Shown here piece after piece: positions 26,346-35,446 of a stretch of 64,000 bases of DNA. The stretch comes from GCA-2733415 sp049614485. GTDB taxonomy: Bacteria; Bacteroidota; Bacteroidia; Flavobacteriales; Flavobacteriaceae. Within the stretch, counting starts at the first letter, position 1. Each line of letters begins with the position of its first letter. The notes beneath the pieces were generated by a model. The model saw only the letters and a list, made by a program, of their open reading frames with translations. It was not told the origin of the DNA and did not search any database. The DNA lies in contig JBMZDR010000003.1 in assembly GCA_049614485.1 (NCBI GenBank), positions 75,545 through 139,544 on the forward strand, in the 5' to 3' direction. The position numbers and the translations under genes are program-made.

Positions 26346-26975
26346 TTAATATTGAATTATATTATTTTCGGCAGGTTTTCTAACTTTTTTTAACTCTGAA
26401 AACATATCATCTTCAGCGCGATACCCTATAGGCAACACTAACACAGAAGACAACCCTTTAGAGTCTAAATTCAGTAACTCATCATACATTTCAGGCAAAA
26501 AGCCTTCCATTGGGCAGGCATCAATTTTTTCAACTGCACAAACCGTTAATAAATTTCCTAAAACGATATAAGCCTGTTTGGTTGCCCATAGTTTAATATC
26601 TTCTTCTGATTTTGATGAAAAGTCATTTATCAAATATGACCTAAAATCATTTAATATATCATCTGAAGTTCCTCTTATAGCCTTCTCATTTTCAAAACAA
26701 TCACGTATAAATGCTTCATCAATAATTTTTTCCCTACAAATAACCAAAACGTGTGATGCCTGAGCAATTTGCTGCTGGTTGTAAGAATACTCCACCAATC
26801 TATTTTGAACTTCTTTATTAGAAATCACCATCATTTTAATTGGCTGTAACCCGTAAGATGTTGCCGTAAGTGTAAATGCTTCTTTCAAAATAGCTAACTT
26901 ATCATCTGACACTACTTTTGTAATATCAAATTTTTTTGTTGCATATCTCCATTTAAGGCTCTCTATTATATTCAT
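26346..26975 (-). CDS. NAD(P)H-dependent oxidoreductase, nitroreductase family
   Basis: 209 aa, usual length. FMN-binding N-terminus SLKWRYATKKFD (about 6-17), then LTATSYGLQPIKMMVISN, CPMEGFLPEMYDELL and VLPIGYRAEDD, all typical of the NfsB-like group. It reduces nitroaromatics, quinones or similar acceptors using FMN and NAD(P)H. Physiological substrate unknown. It has its own promoter-like element and is divergent from the thioesterase gene. Confidence 0.9.
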   Translation of the reverse strand: MNIIESLKWRYATKKFDITKVVSDDKLAILKEAFTLTATSYGLQPIKMMVISNKEVQNRLVEYSYNQQQIAQASHVLVICREKIIDEAFIRDCFENEKAIRGTSDDILNDFRSYLINDFSSKSEEDIKLWATKQAYIVLGNLLTVCAVEKIDACPMEGFLPEMYDELLNLDSKGLSSVLVLPIGYRAEDDMFSELKKVRKPAENNIIQY

Positions 26976-26992
26976 ATCAACTATATTTACTG

Positions 26993-27000
26993 CAAAAGTA
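26993..27000 (-). promoter_or_regulatory. Bacteroidota -7 promoter element (TACTTTTG, minus strand)
   Basis: Exact TAnnTTTG on the minus strand, 18 bases before the nitroreductase ATG at 26975. Confidence 0.5.
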
Positions 27001-27080
27001 ACTATTGTAGGTGCTTTTACACATATAATATCATAATAAAAATCAATCGTATTATAAACTAAAAAGGTTTTATAGTAACT

Positions 27081-27464
27081 ATGACACTAGAAGAACGTAT
27101 CAAACTATCAGAAACACGAATTTTTAAAGCCGTATTCCCAAATACCACAAATCATTATGATACTTTATTTGGCGGAACAGCTTTACAGCTAATGGACGAA
27201 GCATCTTTTATCTGCGCAACAAGGTTTAGCAGAAAACGAATGGTAACTGTATCTACAGATCAGATTGACTTTGAAAAATCAATACCTGAAGGAAGTATTA
27301 TTGAACTTGTAGCCACTGTAGTAAAAGTTGGAAGAACTAGCTGTAAAATACAAGTAAACATTTATACAGAACGCATGTATGCTAATGAACGGGAACTTGC
27401 TGTAACAGGACATTTTACATTTGTAGCTATTAATGAGTACAAAACACCTGTCGCGATAATTTAA
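27081..27464 (+). CDS. Acyl-CoA thioesterase, hotdog fold
   Basis: 127 aa. Single hotdog domain with TLFGGTALQLMDEASFICA (catalytic Asp region, about 28-46), STDQIDFEKSIPEGSIIELV and the C-terminal GHFTFVAI. Matches YciA/BACH-like acyl-CoA hydrolases that release free CoA and fatty acid in the cytoplasm. Only one base separates its stop from the acylphosphatase start, so the two are translationally linked. Confidence 0.88.
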   Translation: MTLEERIKLSETRIFKAVFPNTTNHYDTLFGGTALQLMDEASFICATRFSRKRMVTVSTDQIDFEKSIPEGSIIELVATVVKVGRTSCKIQVNIYTERMYANERELAVTGHFTFVAINEYKTPVAII

Positions 27465-27465
27465 T

Positions 27466-27744
27466 ATGATTTTACAATACAATATATCTGTATTAGGAAA
27501 AGTACAAGGGGTTTGGTTTAGAAAATATACTCAACAAAAGGCAAAAGACTTAAAACTCTTGGGAATTGTAAAAAACCAACTTGACAGCTCGGTTTATATT
27601 GAAGCCGTTGGTGACGAAAAAACTCTAAATAGTTTTATAAATTGGTTAAAAACGGAAGGATCCCCCCTATCTCAAGTTTCTGAAGTGACGTATAATACAA
27701 CTAAGCAAATTAAAAATTATATTAATTTTGACATCATCAAATAA
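27466..27744 (+). CDS. Acylphosphatase
   Basis: 92 aa, standard length. Signature LGKVQGVWFRKYTQ with catalytic Arg (about residue 20) and LGIVKNQLDSSVYIEAVGDE with catalytic Asn (about 38). It hydrolyses acyl phosphates such as acetyl phosphate or 1,3-bisphosphoglycerate in the cytoplasm. It forms a two-gene operon with the thioesterase and ends in a strong terminator. Confidence 0.93.
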   Translation: MILQYNISVLGKVQGVWFRKYTQQKAKDLKLLGIVKNQLDSSVYIEAVGDEKTLNSFINWLKTEGSPLSQVSEVTYNTTKQIKNYINFDIIK

Positions 27745-27776
27745 AAAAGAGCGCTATTACTATAGCGCTCTTTTTT
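27743..27776. terminator. Bidirectional rho-independent terminator
   Basis: Stem AGAGCGCTAT / ATAGCGCTCT (27748-27771), 4-base loop and A/T flanks. It lies between convergent acylphosphatase and hutH. Confidence 0.9.
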
Positions 27777-27794
27777 ATTTATTTTTGGGTTAAC

Positions 27795-29297
27795 TTAAAA
27801 CATTACCTCAGTATCCAATTCAAAATTTTGAATAAACGCTATTGAGTTTTGAATATCGTCATGCAATAGTCTGTCTACCTCTACAAAAGGCACTTCATTA
27901 CGATAAGCAGCAACTAACATTTCTATAAAGTTTGATGATTTTAACGGCTTTCTAAATTCTAAAGCTTGAGATGCATTTAACAATTCAATAGCTAATATAC
28001 GCTCTACATTATCAATTACAGTTTTGCATTTCACAGCACCGTTTGCCCCCATGCTCACATGGTCTTCTTGTCCGTTACTTGACACAATAGAATCAATACT
28101 TGATGGTGTGCATAATTGTTTATTTGCACTTGCAATACTTGCTGCTGTATATTGTGGAATCATAAATCCTGAGTTTAACCCTGGTTCTTTAACCAAAAAT
28201 GCTGGCAACCCACGCAACCCTGAAATTAATTGATAAGTTCTTCGTTCAGAAATGCTTCCTAATTCTGACATTGCTATTGCTAAATAATCTGCTGCTAAAG
28301 CTAATGGTTGACCATGAAAGTTACCTGCTGAGATGACCAAATCTTCTTCAATAAAAATATTAGGATTGTCTGTTACAGAGTTAATTTCTGTTTCAAATGT
28401 TTTCTTTACAAAAGCTAAGGTATCTTTAGATGCTCCGTGAACTTGCGGCATACATCTGAATGAATATGGATCTTGAACCGCTTTACTATCTTGCTCAATC
28501 AACTCACTACCCTCTAAAAAAGCTGATATCCGTTCTGCTGTTTGTAATTGACCACTATGTGGACGAATGACATGTGAATACGCTAAAAAAGGTGATTTAT
28601 TACCATCAAACCCCTCTAATGACATTGTACCAATGGCATCAGCAAAATAAGATAACTTATATGCTTTTAATAAATTATACACACCATAAGCACTCATAAA
28701 TTGAGTTCCGTTTAATAACGCTAACCCTTCTTTTGATTGTAAGGTAATTTTCTCCCACGCCATTTTTTCAAACAACACTTGAGCAGAAATCTTTTCATCA
28801 TTATATATTACATGACCTTCACCAATAAGTGGCAATGCCAAATGAGCTAAGGGCGCTAAGTCGCCAGAAGCACCTAATGAGCCTTGCGTATAAATTATTG
28901 GCAATATATTATTGTTATACATTGTTACTAAACGCTCAACGGTTGCAAGTTGAACACCAGAATGCCCGTAGCTTAAACTTTGAATTTTAAGCAAAAGCAT
29001 CAGCTTAACTATATCTTGTGGCACCACATCACCAGTACCACAAGCATGTGATTTCACTAGGTTTTCTTGCAACAATGTTAAGTTACCAGCCTCAATTTTC
29101 ACATTACATAATGATCCAAAACCCGTATTTATACCATAAATAGGTTTTGATTCTCGGTTCATTTTTTCATCCAAATATGCTCTGCACTTCTGTATGTTAT
29201 CAATTACTTCTTGAGACAAAGCAATTGTTTTACGTTCAGTAATAATATCTTGAATGATTTCTATAGTCAATCGACTAGCTCCTATAATATGTGTCAT
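27795..29297 (-). CDS. hutH: Histidine ammonia-lyase
   Basis: 500 aa from the ATG at 29297. An upstream in-frame ATG (29351) would add 18 hydrophobic residues not typical of the family. The MIO prosthetic group forms from Ala143-Ser144-Gly145 in TQGSLGASGDLAPLAHL, and YGINTGFG (54-61) and NPNIF/GNFHGQ segments line the active site. It deaminates His to urocanate, the first step of histidine breakdown. Other hut genes are not adjacent. Formimidoylglutamase, the last step of one route, is at 51.5 kb in this window. Confidence 0.95.
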   Translation of the reverse strand: MTHIIGASRLTIEIIQDIITERKTIALSQEVIDNIQKCRAYLDEKMNRESKPIYGINTGFGSLCNVKIEAGNLTLLQENLVKSHACGTGDVVPQDIVKLMLLLKIQSLSYGHSGVQLATVERLVTMYNNNILPIIYTQGSLGASGDLAPLAHLALPLIGEGHVIYNDEKISAQVLFEKMAWEKITLQSKEGLALLNGTQFMSAYGVYNLLKAYKLSYFADAIGTMSLEGFDGNKSPFLAYSHVIRPHSGQLQTAERISAFLEGSELIEQDSKAVQDPYSFRCMPQVHGASKDTLAFVKKTFETEINSVTDNPNIFIEEDLVISAGNFHGQPLALAADYLAIAMSELGSISERRTYQLISGLRGLPAFLVKEPGLNSGFMIPQYTAASIASANKQLCTPSSIDSIVSSNGQEDHVSMGANGAVKCKTVIDNVERILAIELLNASQALEFRKPLKSSNFIEMLVAAYRNEVPFVEVDRLLHDDIQNSIAFIQNFELDTEVMF

Positions 29298-29488
29298 AGT
29301 TATGTATAAAAATAAAAGACCAAAAATCAGCATTGCAGCAGTGATTTCCAAAACAATTCATAAGTATTTCTTCATTATTATTTTTTTTCTGTATTTTTAA
29401 CCTTTCTGAAAAAAAATGGAGACTGCTAATTTTAGTAAATCACTATTTTTTGCACTTAATAAATTGAATAAAAAACCAAAATACCAAA

Positions 29489-30487
29489 ATGAAAAAAATT
29501 GTTTTTGCATTAGCAACTTTGGCAGTTATATCTTGTAAAAAAGAAGACGCTAAACCTGTTGACTACACCTTAGTCTCTGGAAAAATCACAAATAAAGTTA
29601 ATAATAAGTTAACTATTATTCAAGGGAGAAACATGATTAAAGAAATTACTGTTGATGAAAACGGAATGTTTTCTGATACTTTAAGAGTAAATGAAGGAAA
29701 TTATACCATTCATGACAACAATCAAGCAGCTTCTATTTATATTAAAAAAGGAGATCACTTTAACATGACAGTTGACACTGAAGACTTTGATAAATCTCTT
29801 GCATTTACTGGTGATGGGGCTGAAGCAAATGAATTGTTTGCTAAAATATCTCTGTTACAAGAAAATTTAGATTATGAGGCCTTAATTGATGGAGATCAAG
29901 CAAATTTTGATGCTGGCTTATCAAAATTCAAAGCTGATTACGCAAATTTATTAGACAATGGAAAAGCACTTATTGACAGCGCTACAATAGCTAACCAACA
30001 CAAAGCAATTGAAGGTATCTCTAAGCAGTTTTCTCAAATGTTTGCTTCTAAAACTAAAATGAAAGCTATGGTTGGGCAACCTTCTGTTCCTTTTAATTAT
30101 GACAATCATAAAGGTGGTAAAACAGCCTTAGCTGACTTAAAAGGAAAGTATGTGTACATTGACATGTGGGCAACTTGGTGCGGACCTTGTAAAAAAGAAA
30201 TTCCGTTTTTAAAAGAGGTAGAAGAAAAATACCACGGTAAAAACATTGAGTTTGTAAGTATCTCTGTTGATAAAAACAAAGAAGCTTGGACAAAAATGGT
30301 TACTGAAAAGGAATTAGGAGGTATTCAATTACATTTTGGTGGTGACCAAGAATTCTCTAAAGCGTATGAAATTACAGGAATACCTAGATTTATTTTATTA
30401 GATCCGAATGGTGCTATTGTTGATGCAGATGCCCCTAGACCTTCAAGCCCTAAATTAATTGAAGTTCTTACAGAACAAGGTATTTAA
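29489..30487 (+). CDS. TlpA-family disulfide reductase lipoprotein with N-terminal DUF4369-like domain
   Basis: 332 aa. Lipoprotein signal MKKIVFALATLAVISC (Cys16). Residues 25-125 are a beta-rich DUF4369-type domain (VSGKITNKVNNKLTI, GNYTIHDNN). The C-terminal 140 residues are a TlpA/ResA-like thioredoxin domain with YIDMWATWCGPCKKEIPF (CGPC) and TGIPRFILLDP (cis-Pro). Probably a periplasm-facing thiol-disulfide reductase. Bacteroidota have many such proteins with unknown partners. Monocistronic, ended by a terminator at 30507-30544. Confidence 0.9.
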   Translation: MKKIVFALATLAVISCKKEDAKPVDYTLVSGKITNKVNNKLTIIQGRNMIKEITVDENGMFSDTLRVNEGNYTIHDNNQAASIYIKKGDHFNMTVDTEDFDKSLAFTGDGAEANELFAKISLLQENLDYEALIDGDQANFDAGLSKFKADYANLLDNGKALIDSATIANQHKAIEGISKQFSQMFASKTKMKAMVGQPSVPFNYDNHKGGKTALADLKGKYVYIDMWATWCGPCKKEIPFLKEVEEKYHGKNIEFVSISVDKNKEAWTKMVTEKELGGIQLHFGGDQEFSKAYEITGIPRFILLDPNGAIVDADAPRPSSPKLIEVLTEQGI

Positions 30488-30506
30488 TGCCTCATATTAA
30501 ATTTAT

Positions 30507-30544
30507 AAAAAAAAAGCGCATCAGTAGTGATGCGCTTTTTTTTT
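30507..30544. terminator. Bidirectional rho-independent terminator
   Basis: Stem AGCGCATCA / TGATGCGCT (30515-30536) with GTAG loop and long A and T runs. Serves the TlpA-like gene (+) and the hypothetical gene at 30557 (-). Confidence 0.92.
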
Positions 30545-30556
30545 ATAAATTAATGT

Positions 30557-31396
30557 TTACTTAGGAGCTTTCATTTTTTTAGCTAATTCCTGTATTGGTC
30601 TATATACATAATCAGCATGAAAACCTGTAAAATATTTTTCACTTTTTTTACCTTCAGATTTCATTTTAGAGTCATCATCAAAACGAGCTTTGTTTAAACG
30701 CTCTTGTTCATTGAATAATTTATCAATAGCATCTAATGATTCAACTGCAAACACCTCTACAAAATCACGTCTATCAGCCCCCCACGCATGCACATAAGGA
30801 TAGTATGCTTTTATATATTTGTTTTTATGTATAACATCAGTTACAAAAGCGTTTCTTAACACTTCAAACTCTTTTTTAGTTCCATCTTCAGGAAAAGCAA
30901 GATGACTCTTTCTAACATAATACAACATGGGAGCATCAGGTTCACCATTGTAAAGCTTTGCTCCAGAAATTGCGGCATAAATTTCATCTGAATGACGTGC
31001 ACTATAATAACCATCTTTCTTTTTAAAAAACGCCTTACGCTTTACTTCATCTGGCCATGCTTCTTTTACTAATTCCTCATTTTTTTTATTTGATAGGTCA
31101 ATATCATTCCAAGAATTATAAAGTTGAACATACAACACTTCTGTGTTGTCTGCAGTCATAAAATGAAGCGCAGTGGTTGTAGCTAGAACATGGTCGTTCT
31201 TTAATGTAACTTTGTTTAAAAATTCTTTTTCTACAGCTTTCCATTCCTCCATAGAGAAATCTTCCAAGTCCATATTCCAGTGTAATGTTGTTACCGTTAA
31301 ATATTGCTGATTGCTGTTTTCTTGTGCTGATAAAATATCAGAACTAAATAGTAATACACTACAGATTACTAGTAATAATAGGTTTGTCTTTTTCAT
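30557..31396 (-). CDS. Secreted protein of unknown function
   Basis: 279 aa with signal peptide (MKKTNLLLLVICSVLLFSSDILSAQ). No recognised motif. The mature part seems to hold two similar alpha/beta halves: VTTLHWNMDLEDFSMEEWKA...TEVLYVQLYNSWNDID and MLYYVRKSHLAFPEDGT...FVEVFAVESLDAIDKLF, each a strand, helix and 'yv.vy.S..di' strand. That would suit a dimeric alpha-beta barrel (ferredoxin-like) fold, but this is a guess. It is transcribed alone, with about 230 AT-rich bases upstream. Confidence 0.7.
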   Translation of the reverse strand: MKKTNLLLLVICSVLLFSSDILSAQENSNQQYLTVTTLHWNMDLEDFSMEEWKAVEKEFLNKVTLKNDHVLATTTALHFMTADNTEVLYVQLYNSWNDIDLSNKKNEELVKEAWPDEVKRKAFFKKKDGYYSARHSDEIYAAISGAKLYNGEPDAPMLYYVRKSHLAFPEDGTKKEFEVLRNAFVTDVIHKNKYIKAYYPYVHAWGADRRDFVEVFAVESLDAIDKLFNEQERLNKARFDDDSKMKSEGKKSEKYFTGFHADYVYRPIQELAKKMKAPK

Positions 31397-31627
31397 ATCC
31401 CCAAATTTTAATTAGTATTTAAATAGACACTTAATTACGGGGTAATATGTTATATGAAGTAGTTCTTAAATAATTAAGAGGTATAAATATACAACTTTTA
31501 TACAAGATACTAATTATCAATTGATTATAATTTTAATTGTTTACAACTTGGTTGATAACTCTGTATCATTAATACTCAAGCAGTTATTAAAAATTGTAAT
31601 TTAGAGTAAACCAATACTTTATAAATT

Positions 31628-32047
31628 ATGGACAACAGAACAAATGATTTAGTAAAGATTAGATTAGGTATAAAAACCGCAACTTTATCAGACAACATGT
31701 CTGAAGATGAGTATTTCCAAAATGCTACAATTAGACCAGCTATCAAATTTCAAAATGATCTATTAATTGAAGCGTTTAAGAACTACATTAAAAAACACAA
31801 AGGCTTTTACCACAGCTTATCAATTCCTAAGAAATTATCATACATTGAAAACGCCATTCAAAAAGATGTAAAATTTAGAAATTCATTAAAAGGAATGGTA
31901 ATAGGTGTGTTTACCGTTGAAGAGTACAAACACTATATAAAAAACTCATCTGCACTTAACAAACGTATGATGCAGATAGTTCTAGAACGTTTGAAAGATA
32001 ATGCTTTACAATTTGAACAGCCAGATGATTTGTTAATCGCTGGTTAA
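31628..32047 (+). CDS. Conserved hypothetical protein
   Basis: 139 aa, soluble, no signal. Mostly helical, with NATIRPAIKFQNDLLIEAFK (about 27-46) and LSIPKKLSYIENAIQKDVKF (about 60-79). Similar proteins occur in many Flavobacteriaceae and are sometimes labelled 'glyoxalase', but I see no glyoxalase metal ligands, so that name is not supported. The last 15 bases overlap the convergent DUF2461 gene end. Confidence 0.65.
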   Translation: MDNRTNDLVKIRLGIKTATLSDNMSEDEYFQNATIRPAIKFQNDLLIEAFKNYIKKHKGFYHSLSIPKKLSYIENAIQKDVKFRNSLKGMVIGVFTVEEYKHYIKNSSALNKRMMQIVLERLKDNALQFEQPDDLLIAG

Positions 32048-32716
32048 TACCGATTCCCCATTTAAATTTGTTGTTAACACTTCGCTCATATAGTCAAAAA
32101 ATGGGCGGAGTGTAACAAACACTTCTACAACTTTATCAGCAAAATTTTCAGATAATAGCTCTTCATTGGTGAACGATTTCATCACATAAAATTGTTTTTT
32201 ACGAATCAATTCAATAGCCTCATTATCTTTTGAAAAGCCTTTAGGAGCGGTTTTCACACCCTCTCCTTGAATACCATCAGGAAATACTTTTTTAAATTTT
32301 TTAGCAGATATAATTGCGTTTATCTCATCTGCATCTAACTCAAATTCTTTCCTGATACGCAACAAGTCAGCAGAATTAGGTGCGTAAAACCCACCACCAA
32401 CTACGCAATTTCCAGATTCTATATTTAAAAAATACCCTCCTCTAAGTCGCTCCGTGCTTCTTTTAAAACTCCCTGCAAAGCGCGCTTTATATGGTGTTTT
32501 ATCTTTTGAAAAACGAACATCTCTATAAACACGCATTAATTTATACGCCTCTATTTCATCAGTTTGACGCAACTTTTCAAGAACAGATTCAAAAAACAGC
32601 TTCACATCTTTTTCATGTGTTTTAAATACTGTTTTACGTTCATTAAACCAATCTCTATTATTATTCTGAGATAATTTTTCTAAAAATGTAAGTGTTGATT
32701 TTGAAATTTGTGCCAT
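32033..32716 (-). CDS. DUF2461 / TIGR02453 family protein
   Basis: 227 aa. Begins TLTFLEKLSQNNNRDWFNER (about 8-27), the hallmark of this family. RDVRFSKDKTPYK and GGYFLNIESGNCVVGGGFY follow in the usual order. Function unknown, probably cytoplasmic. It lies 80 bases downstream of recN on the same strand and overlaps the convergent 31628 gene by 15 bases. Confidence 0.85.
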   Translation of the reverse strand: MAQISKSTLTFLEKLSQNNNRDWFNERKTVFKTHEKDVKLFFESVLEKLRQTDEIEAYKLMRVYRDVRFSKDKTPYKARFAGSFKRSTERLRGGYFLNIESGNCVVGGGFYAPNSADLLRIRKEFELDADEINAIISAKKFKKVFPDGIQGEGVKTAPKGFSKDNEAIELIRKKQFYVMKSFTNEELLSENFADKVVEVFVTLRPFFDYMSEVLTTNLNGESVLTSD

Positions 32717-32796
32717 TGTTACATCATTTAAACTGATTAAAAATTGGGGTAAAATTAAAGCGAAATACTAATGTGTAACTATAGCGTATAAATAAA

Positions 32797-34452
32797 TTAT
32801 TCACTCAACAACTCCTTAGCATGATTTATTGCAGATTCTGTTAAGGCCTTACCTCCTATCATTTCGGCAATTTCATTGATGCGTTCATCAGGAGTTAACT
32901 GTTTTAAGTCAGACCTTGTTTTACCTGAAACATCTTCTTTATACACCTTAAAGTGTGCCGTACCTTTACTTGCAATTTGCGGCAAATGTGTGATACTAAA
33001 CACCTGCATATTTTCACTCATATACTGCATTAACATCCCCATTTTATGAGCTATATCTCCAGAAACCCCAGTGTCAATTTCATCAAACATGATGGTTGGC
33101 AGTTTTTTATACTTCGACAAAATAGCTTTGATAGCCAACATAATACGCGATAATTCCCCTCCAGAGGCTGCTTTTTTCAACTCGTTAAAATTACCTCCTT
33201 TATTCGCAGAAAACAAAAACGACAACACATCGATTCCGTTGGATAAGAATGCATCTTCTTGATTTACAGCAATATTAAACTGAGCATTTTCCATACCCAA
33301 GTTCTTTAGTATTTTTTCTAGTTGTTGTACAAGTTTTGGTATTGCCTTTTGTCTGTTTACAGATAAGTCTGCAGCAATTTTATGAACAGTCTCCTTCTGT
33401 GATATTACTTCAGTTTTCTTTTTAGCAATAGTATCATCCAAATTAGCAGTTACCCCAACTTTTTCATCTAAATCGTTTTGAATAACCAACAACTCTTCAA
33501 TGCTATCCACATTGTGTTTTTGAAATAGGCTTTGCAATGAATTTAAAACTGTTGTCACCTCTTCTAAACGTTGCGGATTAGCCTCTACGGACTCTTGTTC
33601 ATGTTCAACTTCTACAAAGACATCATCCAACTCAATATGTACTGAATTAACACGCTCATACAGTGAATTATAGTTTTCAGAAAAAGATGAAATACTACGC
33701 AAACTATTTTTTAATTCAGCTAGTGTATTTAAAATTCCTACGTGTTCATTTGAACACAATTGATTGGCATGTAACAACTGCTGCTGGATGTCTTCAACAT
33801 TATTTAACTGCTCTAACTCTTGTTCTAAACTTTCTAAATTTACAGTCTCTAATTTTGCTGCTAATAGCTCTTCTAATAAAAAGGTATTATAGTCATGCGT
33901 TTCTGTAGATTTTGCTTGTAATAGCAACAAGTCGTTTAATTCTTTCTCTAAAAGCTTATAGGTTTTTAAAGCTAAAACATAAGCTTCAAGTTTAGTTTCA
34001 TTTTTCGCTAAGGCATCAATAACTTCAAACTGAAATAAATTATCAGTTAACTGTAAAGTTTGGTGTTGGGAATGAATATCTATTAAATATTCACTTACTG
34101 TTTTTAATATCTGTAAAGACACAGGTGTGTCATTTATAAACGCTCTTGATTTACCTGAAGGTAATATTTCTCTTCTAATAATTGTTTGCGCTTCATAATC
34201 TAATTCCAACTGCTTAAACAGCTGTTGTAACTTATAATTTTCTATATTAAATTGTGCTTCAACAACACATTTTATAGCTGTATCATTAATTACTGATAAA
34301 TCTGCTCTTTTACCTAAAATCAACCCCAAACCTCCAAGTAAAATAGATTTACCTGCTCCTGTTTCACCTGTTATAGTAGAGAAACCACCTTTAAAGACCA
34401 CATCTAAATGATCTATTAAAGCAACATTTTTTATAGATAGATTCGTTAACAA
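32797..34452 (-). CDS. recN: DNA repair protein RecN
   Basis: 551 aa, full length. SMC-like layout: N-terminal ATPase half with Walker A STITGETGAGKSILLGGLGL (about 25-44), a long coiled coil (about 150-370), and C-terminal half with signature KKAASGGELSRIMLAIK and Walker B LPTIMFDEIDTGVSG. It acts early in double-strand-break repair, holding ends together. The start is TTG (34452), giving the family-typical MLTNLSIKNVALID. It lies at the end of the core operon, 47 bases after the DUF4835 gene. Confidence 0.94.
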   Translation of the reverse strand: MLTNLSIKNVALIDHLDVVFKGGFSTITGETGAGKSILLGGLGLILGKRADLSVINDTAIKCVVEAQFNIENYKLQQLFKQLELDYEAQTIIRREILPSGKSRAFINDTPVSLQILKTVSEYLIDIHSQHQTLQLTDNLFQFEVIDALAKNETKLEAYVLALKTYKLLEKELNDLLLLQAKSTETHDYNTFLLEELLAAKLETVNLESLEQELEQLNNVEDIQQQLLHANQLCSNEHVGILNTLAELKNSLRSISSFSENYNSLYERVNSVHIELDDVFVEVEHEQESVEANPQRLEEVTTVLNSLQSLFQKHNVDSIEELLVIQNDLDEKVGVTANLDDTIAKKKTEVISQKETVHKIAADLSVNRQKAIPKLVQQLEKILKNLGMENAQFNIAVNQEDAFLSNGIDVLSFLFSANKGGNFNELKKAASGGELSRIMLAIKAILSKYKKLPTIMFDEIDTGVSGDIAHKMGMLMQYMSENMQVFSITHLPQIASKGTAHFKVYKEDVSGKTRSDLKQLTPDERINEIAEMIGGKALTESAINHAKELLSE

Positions 34453-34499
34453 CGATAAGAGAATTTATATGATGACACAAGTTAAAATTAGACTTCTTC

Positions 34500-35390
34500 C
34501 TAGAATTTTATATTACTCCATTTAGAAGAATTATTAGGAGATACACGGTTTAACACATCAATCAGCTCTGTAACTTTAACACTTTGACCACCACTAAATA
34601 TTTGTTCTATTTCATCTGATTTGGCGTCAAAAAACACACGTTGGATAAATGAATTTGGTCGTCTAGAGTTCATTTTTTTAAACTGCTTCAGGCTTAAAAT
34701 AAGTCGCTCTTTGCATTTTTTCTGATTGGCACTCATCACGTCTAAGGCCATTCTATGATATGAGTATAACACGTCTCTATACTCAACATACGTAGGTGAT
34801 AAAATTTGATCAATTAACTGGTATCTTGTTTGATTACCATCTGTAGGTCCCCAGCCTTTACGACCACTAGATTGCGCTACGTTTAAAATATTTTTTGCTT
34901 GATTGTAGTATTCTGAACCTCCATTTAGTGCATAGGTATCAGCATCTAAACCAATAATCATATAGGCATAATAAGCAATTACAGAAATTAGGTTGGAATC
35001 AAATTGATTTGGATTAAATGTTAAGTTTTGAAACTCAACATAGTTAAAGCTAAAATCTTTATCGTTAAAATTAAACACTGGAGTGCTATATGTAGAGTTA
35101 AATGCTGGTCTTGATGATTGCACCTGTAATGTTGCGGTAAATGAATCTGTTCCCATATCAGTAACCGTAATAACCATACCACAATTGATTCGTTCCTGTG
35201 GTGCAAATATTTTATCTGTCCAAGTTGTTTTGTTTATAAAGTCATTTAAAGAGCGTTCTAGTGTTTTAAACACTTGTTCATTTGGTCTACCGGTTTGCTC
35301 TGCATTAATTGCTAATGTACAGTTTAATTCCTGCGCATTGATTGCACACACTGACAATAACAAACAAAAAAATGAGATTAATTTACGCAT
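34500..35390 (-). CDS. DUF4835 family secreted protein
   Basis: 296 aa with signal peptide (MRKLISFFCLLLSVCAINA, then QELNC). Conserved segments include DKIFAPQERINCGMVITVTD, FNFNDKDFSFNYVEFQNLTF, YYAYMIIGLDADTY and GWGPTDGNQTRY. This domain of unknown function is nearly always found next to coaBC and recN in Flavobacteriia, as here. It is probably periplasmic or on the outer membrane, but its role is not known. Gap to coaBC is 56 bases. Confidence 0.87.
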   Translation of the reverse strand: MRKLISFFCLLLSVCAINAQELNCTLAINAEQTGRPNEQVFKTLERSLNDFINKTTWTDKIFAPQERINCGMVITVTDMGTDSFTATLQVQSSRPAFNSTYSTPVFNFNDKDFSFNYVEFQNLTFNPNQFDSNLISVIAYYAYMIIGLDADTYALNGGSEYYNQAKNILNVAQSSGRKGWGPTDGNQTRYQLIDQILSPTYVEYRDVLYSYHRMALDVMSANQKKCKERLILSLKQFKKMNSRRPNSFIQRVFFDAKSDEIEQIFSGGQSVKVTELIDVLNRVSPNNSSKWSNIKF

Positions 35391-35446
35391 CCTACTTCAA
35401 AATTTCTTGTAACACCTCAAACATACGCTTGTGGCATTAGTGATTT

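Noticed and set aside
31397..31627. Small gene or RNA in the 231-base gap between 31396 and 31628
   Set aside because: AT-rich DNA without a convincing frame, hairpin or clear TAnnTTTG element. Treated as a divergent promoter region.
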